From contig QFQQ01000003.1 in the NCBI GenBank assembly GCA_003243445.1, forward strand, positions 62,001-126,000: DNA of 64,000 nucleotides, given 5' to 3'. Below, piece after piece: positions 26,071 to 35,381 of the stretch. The notes beneath the pieces are model-generated. The model did no database searches, was not told the origin of the DNA, and worked only from the letters and a program-made list of their open reading frames with translations. The translations under genes were made by a program, and so were the position numbers. Positions within the stretch are counted from its first letter, which is position 1, and every line of letters starts with the position of its first letter. The stretch is from Citrobacter freundii. GTDB taxonomy: Bacteria; Bacteroidota; Bacteroidia; Chitinophagales; Chitinophagaceae.

Positions 26071-27189
26071 ATGAAAATTACAGTCCTCGGAGCTGGAATG
26101 GTCGGCCGTGCCATTGCACTCGATCTTTCAAAAGATCATGAAGTGTCATCCTTCGACATAAGTGAGCAAAATCTCGATAGTTTATACGCTTCCGGTAAAA
26201 ATATCAGGCTTATAAAAGCAGATCTCTCCCTTACACACGAATATGCGGAATGGCTGCGGGATGCAGATCTGGTAGTTACAGCCGTTCCCGGATTTATGGG
26301 TTATGCTACACTGGAAGCTGTTATCAATACCGGAAAAAATGTGGTCGATATTTCTTTCTTTCCTGAAAATGCTTTGCAATTAGATCAGCTGGCAATTGAA
26401 AAGAACTGCACAGTGATTACTGATTGCGGTGTGGCTCCGGGCATGAGTAATTTTATTATAGGAAGATATAATGCGGAAATGAAAATCGAGGAGGTAAGCT
26501 GTTATGTTGGCGGTTTACCCAAATACAAGATTCCGCCATTCGAATACAAAGCGCCATTCTCTCCGGTGGATGTGATCCAGGAATACATCCGTCCCGCAAG
26601 GTTGAAAGAAGGCGGGATCATTGTTACAAAGCAGGCAATGAGTGAACGCGAATTGCTGCAGTTTGATGAGGTGGGCGAACTGGAAGCTTTCAATACAGAC
26701 GGGCTGCGAAGCCTGCTGTATACGATGCCCAACATTCCGGATATGAAAGAGAAAACACTTCGTTATCCAGGTCATGCAAAACTGATCAGTGATTTGCAGC
26801 TTGCAGGATTTTTCAATACAGACCCTATCACTGTAAAAGGAACGGATATAATTCCGCTGGACTTTACTTCACAATTACTGATCGATCAGTGGAAGCTCCA
26901 GCCCGGCGAGGAAGAATTCACCGTTATGCGAGTTACTCTGAAGGGTGAAGGTAAAACCATCGAATATAACCTGCTCGATCGTTTCGACCCGGCGACAAAT
27001 ACATCATCCATGGCCCGTACCACCGGCTACACCTGCACCGCCGCCGTTAACCTCATCACACAAAATCTCTTTAACCGAAAAGGCGTCTTCCCTCCCGAAC
27101 TCATCGGTCCCGACAAAGCCTGTTTCGACTTCATCCTCAACTATCTCAAACAACGAAACGTCCGCTGGATTGCCAATACCGCCGATTAG
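26071..27189 (+). CDS. Saccharopine dehydrogenase-like (lysine dehydrogenase type) protein
   Basis: A 372-residue NAD(P)-dependent oxidoreductase. The Rossmann nucleotide loop is VLGAGMVGRAIALDL (residues 5-19). The ending DCGVAPGMSN near residue 117 and YVGGLPKYKIPPFEYKAPFS near 150 are typical of the saccharopine dehydrogenase C-terminal domain. The length is close to lysine dehydrogenase and to the monofunctional saccharopine reductase. It may act in lysine catabolism, but the sequence alone does not give substrate or direction. It starts 121 bp from the divergent SRPBCC gene. Confidence 0.87.
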   Translation: MKITVLGAGMVGRAIALDLSKDHEVSSFDISEQNLDSLYASGKNIRLIKADLSLTHEYAEWLRDADLVVTAVPGFMGYATLEAVINTGKNVVDISFFPENALQLDQLAIEKNCTVITDCGVAPGMSNFIIGRYNAEMKIEEVSCYVGGLPKYKIPPFEYKAPFSPVDVIQEYIRPARLKEGGIIVTKQAMSERELLQFDEVGELEAFNTDGLRSLLYTMPNIPDMKEKTLRYPGHAKLISDLQLAGFFNTDPITVKGTDIIPLDFTSQLLIDQWKLQPGEEEFTVMRVTLKGEGKTIEYNLLDRFDPATNTSSMARTTGYTCTAAVNLITQNLFNRKGVFPPELIGPDKACFDFILNYLKQRNVRWIANTAD

Positions 27190-27221
27190 CGTTCATTCGC
27201 GAAGCATTCGCGCCAATAAAA

Positions 27222-27247
27222 AAGCACGTAAGAGATCTTACATGCTT
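27222..27247 (-). terminator. Terminator after the Nfu gene
   Basis: A 12-bp stem with one mismatch (27222-27233 with 27236-27247) and a very short loop. Read on the minus strand it is followed by a run of T. It can serve both convergent genes. Confidence 0.75.
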
Positions 27248-27274
27248 AATGGAATATTTCAAAAATTAAAATCC

Positions 27275-27871
27275 TTATTCAGCTTCCGCTACCACTTCCT
27301 TCACTTCAGGGATCATTCTCTTCATCATACCTTCTATACCCGCTTTCAGCGTGATCATAGATGAAGGACATCCGCTGCAGCTTCCCTGCATAGCGAGGTT
27401 AACGGTACCGGCTTCGTAGCTTTTGAACTGGATCGCACCGCCATCCATTTCAACAGCAGGACGAACATAATTATCGAGCAGTTCTTTGATGCGCTTAACC
27501 ACATCATCATCGTCAGCGGCAACTTCATTGCTGCTGACAGGTTTTACCGTTGCGAGCTCATCTTCATTTACCACAGTCTTGCCTTCTTCCAGATAATCTT
27601 TCAGGAATTGACGGATGGAAGGGATGACATCGTTCCAATCTGTATCGGTCGTCTTTGTTAGCGTAACAAAGTTGCTTGCGATGAATACAGCCTTGATGAA
27701 AGGAAAGCCAAACAGCTCAGTTGCTAACGGAGATGGTTTCGCGCTTTCTGCATCGGGGAAATCGATGCTTCTGCCAGGAAACAGAAGTTTATTTGCAACA
27801 AACTTCATTGTTTCCGGGTTGGGGGTCATTTCTGTATAAATGCTGATAATCGGGTTGCCTGTTTTGATCAT
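27275..27871 (-). CDS. Nfu-type iron-sulfur cluster scaffold protein
   Basis: A 198-residue protein with two domains. Residues about 8-95 are the Nfu N-terminal domain (TEMTPNPETMKFVANK is its signature). Residues about 118-190 are the NifU C-terminal domain with MDGGAIQFKS and the cluster-binding motif CSGCPSS. Such proteins carry a 4Fe-4S cluster between subunits and pass it to apo-enzymes. The acidic linker at about 96-120 includes four Asp in a row. Start is ATG at the TCAT of 27871. Confidence 0.92.
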   Translation of the reverse strand: MIKTGNPIISIYTEMTPNPETMKFVANKLLFPGRSIDFPDAESAKPSPLATELFGFPFIKAVFIASNFVTLTKTTDTDWNDVIPSIRQFLKDYLEEGKTVVNEDELATVKPVSSNEVAADDDDVVKRIKELLDNYVRPAVEMDGGAIQFKSYEAGTVNLAMQGSCSGCPSSMITLKAGIEGMMKRMIPEVKEVVAEAE

Positions 27872-28017
27872 AACACGTGATGTTTAAAATTCCTTTTCAG
27901 GATGATCCGCCGTCGCTTAAGCTTTGGCGGATGGTCTATTTATCCCTATATTAGCGACAAACGGACCACGAAAATAACAATAAATGTCCATGGATGTTCA
28001 GAATAAATCCCAGGGAA

Positions 28018-28051
28018 TTTTCATGACAATCGCTGGCCTGCCCTAGTTTTG
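28018..28051 (+). promoter_or_regulatory. Putative promoter of the ArsC-like gene
   Basis: TAGTTTTG at 28044-28051 fits the Bacteroidota -7 consensus TAnnTTTG exactly, with TTTT at 28018-28021 as a weak -33 element 22 nt upstream. It lies 20 bp before the start codon. Confidence 0.5.
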
Positions 28052-28070
28052 CGCCGGAAAACCGGGTAAA

Positions 28071-28436
28071 ATGAAGAAAATGTATCATCTGGCGACCTGT
28101 ACAACCTGCCAGGCAATTATCAAAGAAACAGGCGTGGATAAACTGGCCGAAGCCGGCAAAATTGAAATGCAGGATATCAAAACGGAAAAGATAACGCCGG
28201 CCCAACTGGACGAAATGAAGAAAATGGCGGGCAGCTACGAAGCGCTTTTCAGCCGGAGAGCATTGAAATACAAAGAGCTCGGTCTGAAAGACAAAGCACT
28301 TACGGAAAAAGATTATCGCAGCTATATACTGGAGGAATATACATTTCTGAAGAGACCTGTGACCATCTGGAACGACAGGATCTTTATCGGTAATGATAAG
28401 AAATCCGTCGCAGCATTGAAGGACGCAGTGCATTAA
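28071..28436 (+). CDS. ArsC/Spx family thioredoxin-fold protein
   Basis: A 121-residue protein of the arsenate reductase (ArsC/YffB/Spx) family. The motif CTTCQ at residues 10-14 holds two cysteines, unlike classical ArsC with a single CxxS-type site, and resembles the CxxC of Spx and YffB-like proteins. SRRALKYKEL in the middle and KRPVTIWNDRIFIGN in the C-terminal half match the family, including the conserved RP. The role could be glutathione- or thiol-linked reduction. No arsenic genes are adjacent, so an arsenate role is not supported by context. Confidence 0.83.
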   Translation: MKKMYHLATCTTCQAIIKETGVDKLAEAGKIEMQDIKTEKITPAQLDEMKKMAGSYEALFSRRALKYKELGLKDKALTEKDYRSYILEEYTFLKRPVTIWNDRIFIGNDKKSVAALKDAVH

Positions 28437-28439
28437 AAA

Positions 28440-29717
28440 TTAATGCACGACCGGCTGATCTGAGCTTTTCCCTTCGATCACATCCAGCATTTCCGGGTGG
28501 TGTTTTTTGTCGTCTTTCAACACCCAGTAGGCAAGTACAGCGCTGATCAGCATCAATATCGCGCCCAAAAAGAATGCGGCACCGGGGAAATAGACCGTTG
28601 ATCCATCCTTTTTTGTGAAGTAAGAAAATACATAGGACATGAGCAAAGGTCCTACGATCATTGTAACACTCATGAGACTCGTCATCGCACCCTGCAACTC
28701 TCCCTGCTCCTTTGGTGAAACATGCCCGGAGATAATTGCCTGCAGCGATGGTCCGGCAATACCGCCAAGACAATAGGGGATAAGGAATGCAAACATCATC
28801 CAGCCCTGCGTTGCAAAAGCAAACAGGAACAGCCCGATCGAATAAAGGAACAACCCGAGATAGATGCTTTTTTCATTTCCTATTTTTGGATTCAGCACTC
28901 GCACCAGACCGCCCTGTACTGCACCAACGAGCAATCCTACCACGGCCAGTGATGCACCAACGACGCCCTCACTCCATTTGAATTTTTCCATGGTAAAGAA
29001 ATTCCAGGTGCTTTGTACAGAATAACCTGCGATATATACAAGGACAAGCGCACTTGCCAATCCCCAAACAGCCGGATATCTTTTTAATACCATGAATGCT
29101 CCGACGGGATTAGCACGTTTCCATTCAAATTTTCTTCGTCTTTCAACAGGTAGTGATTCAGGAAGAACGAAGAACCCAAACAACCAGTTCAATGCTGTTA
29201 ATATCGCAGCTGCTATAAAAGGGACACGTGTACCGAACTCGCCCAAAACCCCGCCCAGCGCCGGTCCTATGATAAAACCAAGGCCAAAGGCGGCACCGAT
29301 CATTCCAAAATTCTTTGCACGTGTTTCTGCATTGCTGATATCGGCAATATATGCGGTGGCTGTAGAAAAGCTTGCACCGGTGAGGCCTGCGATAGAGCGG
29401 CCGATAAACAACCAGAATAATGTTGGCGCCCAGGCCAGGAACATATAATCAACAGCAAAGCCAAACATTGATATCAGTAATATTGGCCGGCGACCAAACC
29501 GGTCGCTCAGGTTGCCGATGACCGGCGCGAATACAAATTGCGGAATGGCATAGGCCAGTGTCAGCCATCCGTTGACGCGGGCAGCATCACTAAGTCCGCC
29601 ATGAGAAACCTCTTCCAGTAATTTTGGTATAACGGGATAGATGAGACCCATGCCCGTCACATCGATCACCATCGTTACAAAAATAAACCCCATTGCAGCT
29701 TTACCGGATGCAGCCAT
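28440..29717 (-). CDS. MFS transporter of the TetA/TCR drug efflux type
   Basis: 425 residues from the ATG at 29717 (MAASGKAAMGFIFV); the longer open frame upstream runs across the ompA promoter and is not used. Twelve hydrophobic segments are seen. Motifs of the 12-TM antiporters are present: GNLSDRFGRRP between helices 2 and 3 (motif A), and the helix-5 region GFIIGPALGGVLGEFG (motif C), which marks drug:proton antiporters such as TetA. Substrate cannot be read. It is convergent with the ArsC-like gene (3-bp gap) and divergent from ompA. Confidence 0.88.
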   Translation of the reverse strand: MAASGKAAMGFIFVTMVIDVTGMGLIYPVIPKLLEEVSHGGLSDAARVNGWLTLAYAIPQFVFAPVIGNLSDRFGRRPILLISMFGFAVDYMFLAWAPTLFWLFIGRSIAGLTGASFSTATAYIADISNAETRAKNFGMIGAAFGLGFIIGPALGGVLGEFGTRVPFIAAAILTALNWLFGFFVLPESLPVERRRKFEWKRANPVGAFMVLKRYPAVWGLASALVLVYIAGYSVQSTWNFFTMEKFKWSEGVVGASLAVVGLLVGAVQGGLVRVLNPKIGNEKSIYLGLFLYSIGLFLFAFATQGWMMFAFLIPYCLGGIAGPSLQAIISGHVSPKEQGELQGAMTSLMSVTMIVGPLLMSYVFSYFTKKDGSTVYFPGAAFFLGAILMLISAVLAYWVLKDDKKHHPEMLDVIEGKSSDQPVVH

Positions 29718-29840
29718 ATCTTGTATAATATCGTCAAAGGTGTGTATTTTTCTTAATAAGAATATATTTGTTAATAAACAGGCATGTTTTTGGTTTAATC
29801 GAATTAACAAAGCGAAAGGATTTCTCCCATATGAAGGAAC

Positions 29841-29848
29841 TATCTTTG
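29841..29848 (+). promoter_or_regulatory. -7 promoter element of the OmpA-family gene
   Basis: TATCTTTG matches TAnnTTTG exactly and lies 70 bp before the ATG at 29918, leaving a leader of roughly 60 nt. No clear TTTG -33 element is seen at the right distance. Confidence 0.5.
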
Positions 29849-29917
29849 CGCACCGCCACCATGCCGTTATTAACGTAACAGCAAAACCAAAACATTTTAT
29901 CACTAAAAACAGGACCA

Positions 29918-30793
29918 ATGAACTTCAAACAAATTATGCTCCCTGCCGTATCAACGGTTTTATTATTCTCCTGCGTGAGCTCAAAGAAATTCAAGCAATC
30001 ACAGGCAGACTATGCTACCTTACAAGGTCAGTATACATCATTGCAAGGCAACCTGAATGATTGTAATACTGCAAAAAGCCAATTGCAAGGCCAGAAATCT
30101 CAACTGGAAGCAGATATTGCCAATCTCAACAAACAGATCGAACTTCTCAAACAAAACAATACCAGCGCGTTAAAACAACTGGAAGATATGTCTGTGATCA
30201 CCGGAGCACAGGCAGAAAGCATCAAGAAATCAATGGAGAATATTGGTGCGAAAGATGCGTATATCCAGACATTGCAACAGCAAATGGCGCGTAAAGATTC
30301 ACTCAATATGGCTCTCGTGATGAACCTGAAAGGTGCCATCGGCAACCTTGATGACCAGGACATCAACATCAAAGTTGACAAAGGTGTTGTATACATCGAT
30401 ATCTCTGACAAACTCCTCTTCAAGAGCGGTAAATATGAAGTAACTGAACAGGCTAAAACAGTGCTTGGTAAAGTTGCTGCGGTGCTGAAAAATCAACCTG
30501 ACATTGAGTTCATGGTTGAAGGTCATACAGACAATGTTGCTTACAAAGGTGGTGGCGTACTGCTTGACAACTGGGATCTGAGCGTTAAACGTGCTACTTC
30601 TGTGATCCGCATCCTGCAGAATCAATATGGTCTTGAGCCGTCTAAAATGGCAGCAGCCGGCCGTGGAGAATACAAACCTGTTGCTGATAACAGCACTGCA
30701 GAAGGTAAAGCAGCTAACCGCCGCACACGTATCGTGATCCTGCCTCAGCTTGACCAGTTCTTTAAACTGCTTGAGCCAAATGGCGGCAAATAA
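29918..30793 (+). CDS. OmpA family lipoprotein with coiled coil
   Basis: A 291-residue outer-membrane lipoprotein. The signal sequence ends at a lipobox (LLFSC, Cys19). Residues about 25-125 are a coiled coil rich in Q, K, N and L (KSQLQGQKSQLEADIANL), which may span part of the periplasm. Residues about 150-280 are the OmpA C-terminal peptidoglycan-binding domain with EGHTDNVAYKG and AANRRTRIVI. It likely ties the outer membrane to peptidoglycan. The clean promoter element and strong terminator suggest a highly expressed single gene. Confidence 0.92.
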   Translation: MNFKQIMLPAVSTVLLFSCVSSKKFKQSQADYATLQGQYTSLQGNLNDCNTAKSQLQGQKSQLEADIANLNKQIELLKQNNTSALKQLEDMSVITGAQAESIKKSMENIGAKDAYIQTLQQQMARKDSLNMALVMNLKGAIGNLDDQDINIKVDKGVVYIDISDKLLFKSGKYEVTEQAKTVLGKVAAVLKNQPDIEFMVEGHTDNVAYKGGGVLLDNWDLSVKRATSVIRILQNQYGLEPSKMAAAGRGEYKPVADNSTAEGKAANRRTRIVILPQLDQFFKLLEPNGGK

Positions 30794-30802
30794 TTAAAAA
30801 GT

Positions 30803-30864
30803 AAAAGTCAAAAGTAAAAAAGGCTTGTCCTCAACAGGGCAGGCCTTTTTTACTTTTGACTTTT
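30803..30864 (+). terminator. Hairpin of AAAGTCA heptamers after ompA
   Basis: Arms 30803-30824 and 30843-30864 are perfect complements over 22 nt with an 18-nt loop. The left arm reads AAAGTCA, AAAGTAA, AAAAGGC. The right arm supplies a T-rich tail. It acts as a terminator by shape and belongs with similar hairpins at 56503-56570 and 62430-62519. Confidence 0.88.
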
Positions 30865-30907
30865 TAATTTTTACCTTCATTGGCTTACCTTTCAAAAAAC
30901 AATATCT

Positions 30908-32566
30908 ATGCGTCGGATACTTTTACCAGCCTGCATTGGGGCAATAGTCATCAGTTCATGCGGTGAATCAAAAACAACCGTGGATGAACAGGACGGGTTA
31001 TCAACCTTCAATGTTGATTCATTAAAAAAAGCTATTGCTGTATTGGCTTCGGACGAATTCCAGGGACGGAAGCCGTTTACCGAAGGTGAAACAAAAACCA
31101 TCGATTTTCTGAAAGCACAATTTGCTTCCGCAGGTCTTGAACCGGGAAATGCAAACAGCTATATACAGGATGTGCCGATGGTTCGCATTACTACCACCGC
31201 CGCTCCTTCCATGTCTGTTGAAGGCCCGAAAGGAAAGTTCAATCTGAAAGGGTTTAATGATTATGTGATCTGGACAGATAAAACAGATTCGTCTGTCTCT
31301 TTGGATAAATCAGAACTTGTATTTGCCGGCTACGGTGTTGTTGCGCCGGAATATAACTGGAATGATTACGAAGGCCTGGATGTAAAAGGAAAAGTGGTGC
31401 TGGTGCTGGTTAACGACCCGGGTTACAACGCGCACGACTCTTCCCTCTTTAAAGGGAGCACAATGACATACTATGGCCGCTGGACGTATAAGTTTGAAGA
31501 GGCTGCACGCCAGGGAGCAAAAGGTTGCCTGATCGTTCACAATACCCAGGCAGCAAGCTATCCCTTCACAGTTGTGCAAAACAACTGGAATGCCTCAAGA
31601 CTTCGCCTGGATAACCGCGGCAAAAAAGAAACGCTTTGTGATGTGATCGGTTGGGTTTCCGCGCCTGCGGCGAAACAATTACTGGCAGCGGCGGGTAAAG
31701 ATTCAACCCTGTTGGCTACGGCAGATAAAAAAGGCTTCAAAGGCGAGTCGTTGGGATTGAAACTTTCGACTACGATCAAGGTTGTTACGAACTATAATAT
31801 GTCGCACAACGTCATCGGTAAGATCACCGGCTCAAAACACCCTGATGAATATATTATATACAGTGCACACTGGGACCATCTTGGCATTGGCAAGCCCGAT
31901 GAAACCGGCGACTCCATCTATAATGGCGCACTGGATAATGCTTCTGCAACTGCCGGACTGCTTGAGCTGGCAAGAGCATTTAAAAGTTTGAAAACAAAAC
32001 CGGAAAGAACTGTTGTATTCCTGGCTGTCACCGCAGAAGAACAAGGTCTCTGGGGCTCGGCGTATTATGCGCAAAACCCGGTCTATCCAACAGCAAAAAC
32101 GCTTGCGGATATCAATATGGATGGACTGAATTCCTATGGTAAAACGAAAGACATCATTGTGATCGGTCGTGATCAGAATCAACTGGAAGATTACCTCAGT
32201 GATGAAGCGAAAAAGATGGATCGTGTTATTTCTTATGAAACGCATCCGGAAGCCGGGTATTATTACCGCTCAGACCATTTCAACTTTGCAAAAGTTGGTA
32301 TTCCTGCACTGTATACAGAAAGCGGTATAGATGTGATCGGCAAAGGCAAAGAATTCGGCGAAGGGAAGAAAGATGAATACACAGAAAAGAATTATCACCG
32401 GCCCTCGGATGAATATACACCGGAGAAATGGGTCCTTGACGGGGCGATCGATGATCTGAAGTTATTCTTCCAGGTGGGTAAAAAGCTCGCTTCCGATGAA
32501 AAATGGCCGGAGTGGAAGACTGGCTCGGAGTTTAAAGCAATCAGAGATAAAGATCTGGGTAAATAA
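30908..32566 (+). CDS. M28 family aminopeptidase lipoprotein with PA-domain insertion
   Basis: A 552-residue lipoprotein (lipobox ISSC, Cys18). Residues about 115-290 include a PA-like insertion (YGVVAPEYNWNDYEGLDVKGKVVLV). The M28 zinc site is complete: HWDH near residue 320, DNASATA near 342, the TAEEQGLWGS catalytic glutamates near 376, NMDG near 400, and SDHFNF near 457. Such enzymes remove N-terminal amino acids from peptides and act in the periplasm or outer membrane. A perfect terminator follows. The stand-alone position suggests a housekeeping peptide scavenger. Confidence 0.92.
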   Translation: MRRILLPACIGAIVISSCGESKTTVDEQDGLSTFNVDSLKKAIAVLASDEFQGRKPFTEGETKTIDFLKAQFASAGLEPGNANSYIQDVPMVRITTTAAPSMSVEGPKGKFNLKGFNDYVIWTDKTDSSVSLDKSELVFAGYGVVAPEYNWNDYEGLDVKGKVVLVLVNDPGYNAHDSSLFKGSTMTYYGRWTYKFEEAARQGAKGCLIVHNTQAASYPFTVVQNNWNASRLRLDNRGKKETLCDVIGWVSAPAAKQLLAAAGKDSTLLATADKKGFKGESLGLKLSTTIKVVTNYNMSHNVIGKITGSKHPDEYIIYSAHWDHLGIGKPDETGDSIYNGALDNASATAGLLELARAFKSLKTKPERTVVFLAVTAEEQGLWGSAYYAQNPVYPTAKTLADINMDGLNSYGKTKDIIVIGRDQNQLEDYLSDEAKKMDRVISYETHPEAGYYYRSDHFNFAKVGIPALYTESGIDVIGKGKEFGEGKKDEYTEKNYHRPSDEYTPEKWVLDGAIDDLKLFFQVGKKLASDEKWPEWKTGSEFKAIRDKDLGK

Positions 32567-32576
32567 TAAGGAACTC

Positions 32577-32628
32577 CTGAAATAAACAGGCCCCGAAGTA
32601 TGATACTTTCGGGGCCTGTTTATTTCAG
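32577..32628 (+). terminator. Strong rho-independent terminator after the M28 gene
   Basis: A 21-bp perfect stem (32577-32597 with 32608-32628) with GC-rich core CAGGCCCCGAA and a 10-nt loop, ending in TGTTTATTT. It lies 11 bp past the stop codon. Confidence 0.93.
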
Positions 32629-32772
32629 CACTACAGGAAATCAAGCCCTAAAGTAGTAACTGATGTAAAAATCAGACACAGCAATACGCTTCATCCATCC
32701 TTTCAGCGAGCATTAATTACACTTTGCATAGATTAACTACGAACGAATTCGTTCATGTTTCATCTTGCATGC

Positions 32773-35223
32773 ATGAACAAGCTGCTTTTGTTATTAGTGA
32801 TGACTGCATTCGCAGTATCAGCCCATTCGCAAAATCCGAGGGGAAGGATTTCTTTTAGTATAAAAAATGAACAACAAACTTCTGTTGAAAATGCAACAGT
32901 TGAATTATTGAAAGCGAGGGATTCCCAGCTCGTTAAAACAGCTATCAGTAATGGTAATGGATTGGTTGAACTGGAAAACCTGAACATGGGTGAATATAAA
33001 TTGCGCATCACCGCAGTTAACTTTCTCCCCTTCTATTCCGGTGTGATCAGTCTTGATCCGGAAAACCTTAATGCAGATCTGGCGGTCATAACGCTCACGA
33101 CCAAATCCGCTGAGATGGGCGGTGTAACAGTCACAGCGCGCAAGCCGTTCATTCAAAAACTAAGTGATCGAATAGTTGTGAATGTGGAGAACAGTATCAT
33201 CAGTGCAGGATCTTCCGCCATGGATGTACTGGAGAGATCTCCCGGCGTTAACATTGATCAGAATGATGTGGTGAGCCTGCGCGGCCGTACCGGCCTGATC
33301 ATAATGATCGATGGAAAGCCATCACCGATGACCGGTGCCGATCTGGCGAATTATCTGCGCGGTCTTCCATCAGCGGCGATAGAGCGGATAGATATAATTA
33401 CCAACCCTTCCGCACGATATGATGCAGCCGGTAACTCGGGCATCATCGATATACGATTGAAAAAAGATCAGCGTAAAGGAATGAACGGATCATTAACGGC
33501 GGGCTATGGCCAGGGCGTTTATCCTAAGGCAAACGGCGGCGTGGTATTTAACTATCGCAATAAAGCGGTGAATGTTTTTGGCAACTATAACTACGGATAC
33601 CGGATCAATTTTAATAACCTGCTGCTCGACCGGAGCTTTTATACAAATGGAATTTATAGCGGAGGTGATCTGAAAGATAATTACGGTAAAACGCCGGCGA
33701 ATTCACATACAGCAAGAACGGGAGCAGATTTTTTTGTATCAAAGAAAACGATCGTCGGCTTTGTTGTAAATGCAAACTTCAATCACTATACAAGAGATAA
33801 CAGAAATAGTTCTATCGTTCTCGATCAGCAAAAGCAACGGCAAAGTACATTCAACGCGAATGCGTCGAATAATGATCATGCGAAGAATATTGTCGGCAAC
33901 ATCAATCTCAAACACAGCATTGATTCAGCAGGGCAAGAGTTCACGGCTGATATTGACTATGGTACATATAACTCAACGTCTCTCTCAACAAACTCGACGA
34001 GCTATTATAAACTGGACGGGTCACCTCTTCAACCACGTTATATTTTGAATGGTGATCAGCAGGGAAAACTTGATTTCAAGATCGGTAAGATCGATTACGT
34101 AAAACCGTTCAATAAAGCTACAAGGATGGAAACGGGAGCAAAATCAAGTTTTGTTTCATCGGACAATGACGCAAAATTCTTTGATCTGAGTTCCGGCTCT
34201 CCCGTAGACGATGTGAACAAGACCAATCATTTTCTTTATAAAGAAAACAACAATGCCGGGTATGTGAATTTCAGCAAAACTTTCCGGAAGTTCGATCTCC
34301 AGCTTGGTCTTCGCGGCGAGCATACACACATACAGACGGAGCAATTAAAAGGGAATATTAAGTTTGATTCCAGCTATTTTCAATTATTCCCGAGTGCGTT
34401 TTTCAACTATAAATTGAAAGAAGATCAGGTATTAGGGATCTCTGTAAGCCGTAGGATCGATCGCCCGGGATATTCTCAACTTAATCCGTTCCTTTTCCTG
34501 ATAGACGTGACAACTTATGCAACCGGCCGGCCGGGATTGTTGCCACAACTTACCTGGTCGTATGAACTGAGTTACACATTGAAGAGTCTGAATTTCACCC
34601 TGGGCTATAGTCATACCAAAAATAACCAGGACATTTCTATTGCGCGATTCAAAGATGTGTTTCCGGATATTCCTTCTGACGATAATGTTACTGTACAGAT
34701 ACCTACAAACCTTAGCTCTTCTGATTATTTTGGTTTGAATATTTCCGCTCCCATTCGTATCAGTTCATGGTGGAATATGCTGAATGACGGAAATGTTTAT
34801 TATAATCATTTCAATGGACAATTGGGTGTGACCAGGTTGAATCGAGGTAAGCCGGCTGTTGATCTGCGGAACAATAACACGTTTACTTTTAAGAAAGGCT
34901 GGACTGCGGAATTGAACGGAACATTCAACTCCGGCGGGCAATCCGGGTTCATGGTATTTGAAAGCCGCTGGAGTCTGAACGCCGGCGTTCAAAAAACAAT
35001 ACTGAAAGGAAAAGGAACCGTTCGCGCAAACATCACCGACATTTTCTATACAAATCTGCCCCAGGCTGTGATCACATATGATAACTATATCGAAAAATGG
35101 AAGGCCTATCGCGAAACGCGCGTGGCAAATCTGACGTTCACGTATCGATTTGGAAGTAACAAGATCCAGGCGGCAAGGCGAAGAACCACGGCTTCGGAAG
35201 AAGAACGTCAGCGGGCGAATTAG
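32773..35223 (+). CDS. TonB-dependent receptor-like outer-membrane beta-barrel protein
   Basis: 816 residues from the ATG at 32773; the upstream in-frame ATG at 32755 would put six residues before the signal peptide. Signal peptide MNKLLLLLVMTAFAVSAHSQ. Residues about 25-105 are a carboxypeptidase regulatory-like domain (beta sandwich). Residues about 115-215 form a plug-like domain (VERSPGVNID and RGLPSAAIERIDIITNPSARYDAAG). The rest is a large barrel of the OMP_b-brl_3 type. Such receptors in Bacteroidota often act outside the SusC group. No SusD gene or TonB box is evident, so the ligand is unknown. Confidence 0.88.
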   Translation: MNKLLLLLVMTAFAVSAHSQNPRGRISFSIKNEQQTSVENATVELLKARDSQLVKTAISNGNGLVELENLNMGEYKLRITAVNFLPFYSGVISLDPENLNADLAVITLTTKSAEMGGVTVTARKPFIQKLSDRIVVNVENSIISAGSSAMDVLERSPGVNIDQNDVVSLRGRTGLIIMIDGKPSPMTGADLANYLRGLPSAAIERIDIITNPSARYDAAGNSGIIDIRLKKDQRKGMNGSLTAGYGQGVYPKANGGVVFNYRNKAVNVFGNYNYGYRINFNNLLLDRSFYTNGIYSGGDLKDNYGKTPANSHTARTGADFFVSKKTIVGFVVNANFNHYTRDNRNSSIVLDQQKQRQSTFNANASNNDHAKNIVGNINLKHSIDSAGQEFTADIDYGTYNSTSLSTNSTSYYKLDGSPLQPRYILNGDQQGKLDFKIGKIDYVKPFNKATRMETGAKSSFVSSDNDAKFFDLSSGSPVDDVNKTNHFLYKENNNAGYVNFSKTFRKFDLQLGLRGEHTHIQTEQLKGNIKFDSSYFQLFPSAFFNYKLKEDQVLGISVSRRIDRPGYSQLNPFLFLIDVTTYATGRPGLLPQLTWSYELSYTLKSLNFTLGYSHTKNNQDISIARFKDVFPDIPSDDNVTVQIPTNLSSSDYFGLNISAPIRISSWWNMLNDGNVYYNHFNGQLGVTRLNRGKPAVDLRNNNTFTFKKGWTAELNGTFNSGGQSGFMVFESRWSLNAGVQKTILKGKGTVRANITDIFYTNLPQAVITYDNYIEKWKAYRETRVANLTFTYRFGSNKIQAARRRTTASEEERQRAN

Positions 35224-35226
35224 GGC

Positions 35227-35381
35227 GGATGACAGGGATCGATGGCGGATGGCAGTTGGCCGAATTCAAATCAAAACACTCTTACTGAACAGATATCCTC
35301 TATCATTAAGGGCATCTGTCTTGCAATAGGGTTTCAATCTGGATTCGGCCATCCGCCATCCGCCATCGATCCCTTTCATCC
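35227..35381. repeat. Inverted repeat of heptamer units (GATGGCC type), copy B
   Basis: Arms 35227-35265 and 35343-35381 match inversely at 36 of 39 positions with a 77-nt loop. Left units: GGATGAC, AGGGATC, GATGGCG, GATGGCA, GTTGGCC. Right units from 35347: GGCCATC, CGCCATC, CGCCATC, GATCCCT, TTCATCC. It sits between two convergent genes, and the right arm covers the stop codon of the AraC gene. Confidence 0.9.

Noticed and set aside
27905..27932. Small ATCCGCC / GGCGGAT stem as a terminator or riboswitch
   Set aside because: Only seven base pairs with a 14-nt loop and no T-run. It may be a minor palindrome but function is not supported.
28440..29918. Longer MFS reading frame beginning at 29918
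   Set aside because: The extra 67 residues cross the ompA promoter region and lack similarity to the transporter start. The ATG at 29717 fits the family.
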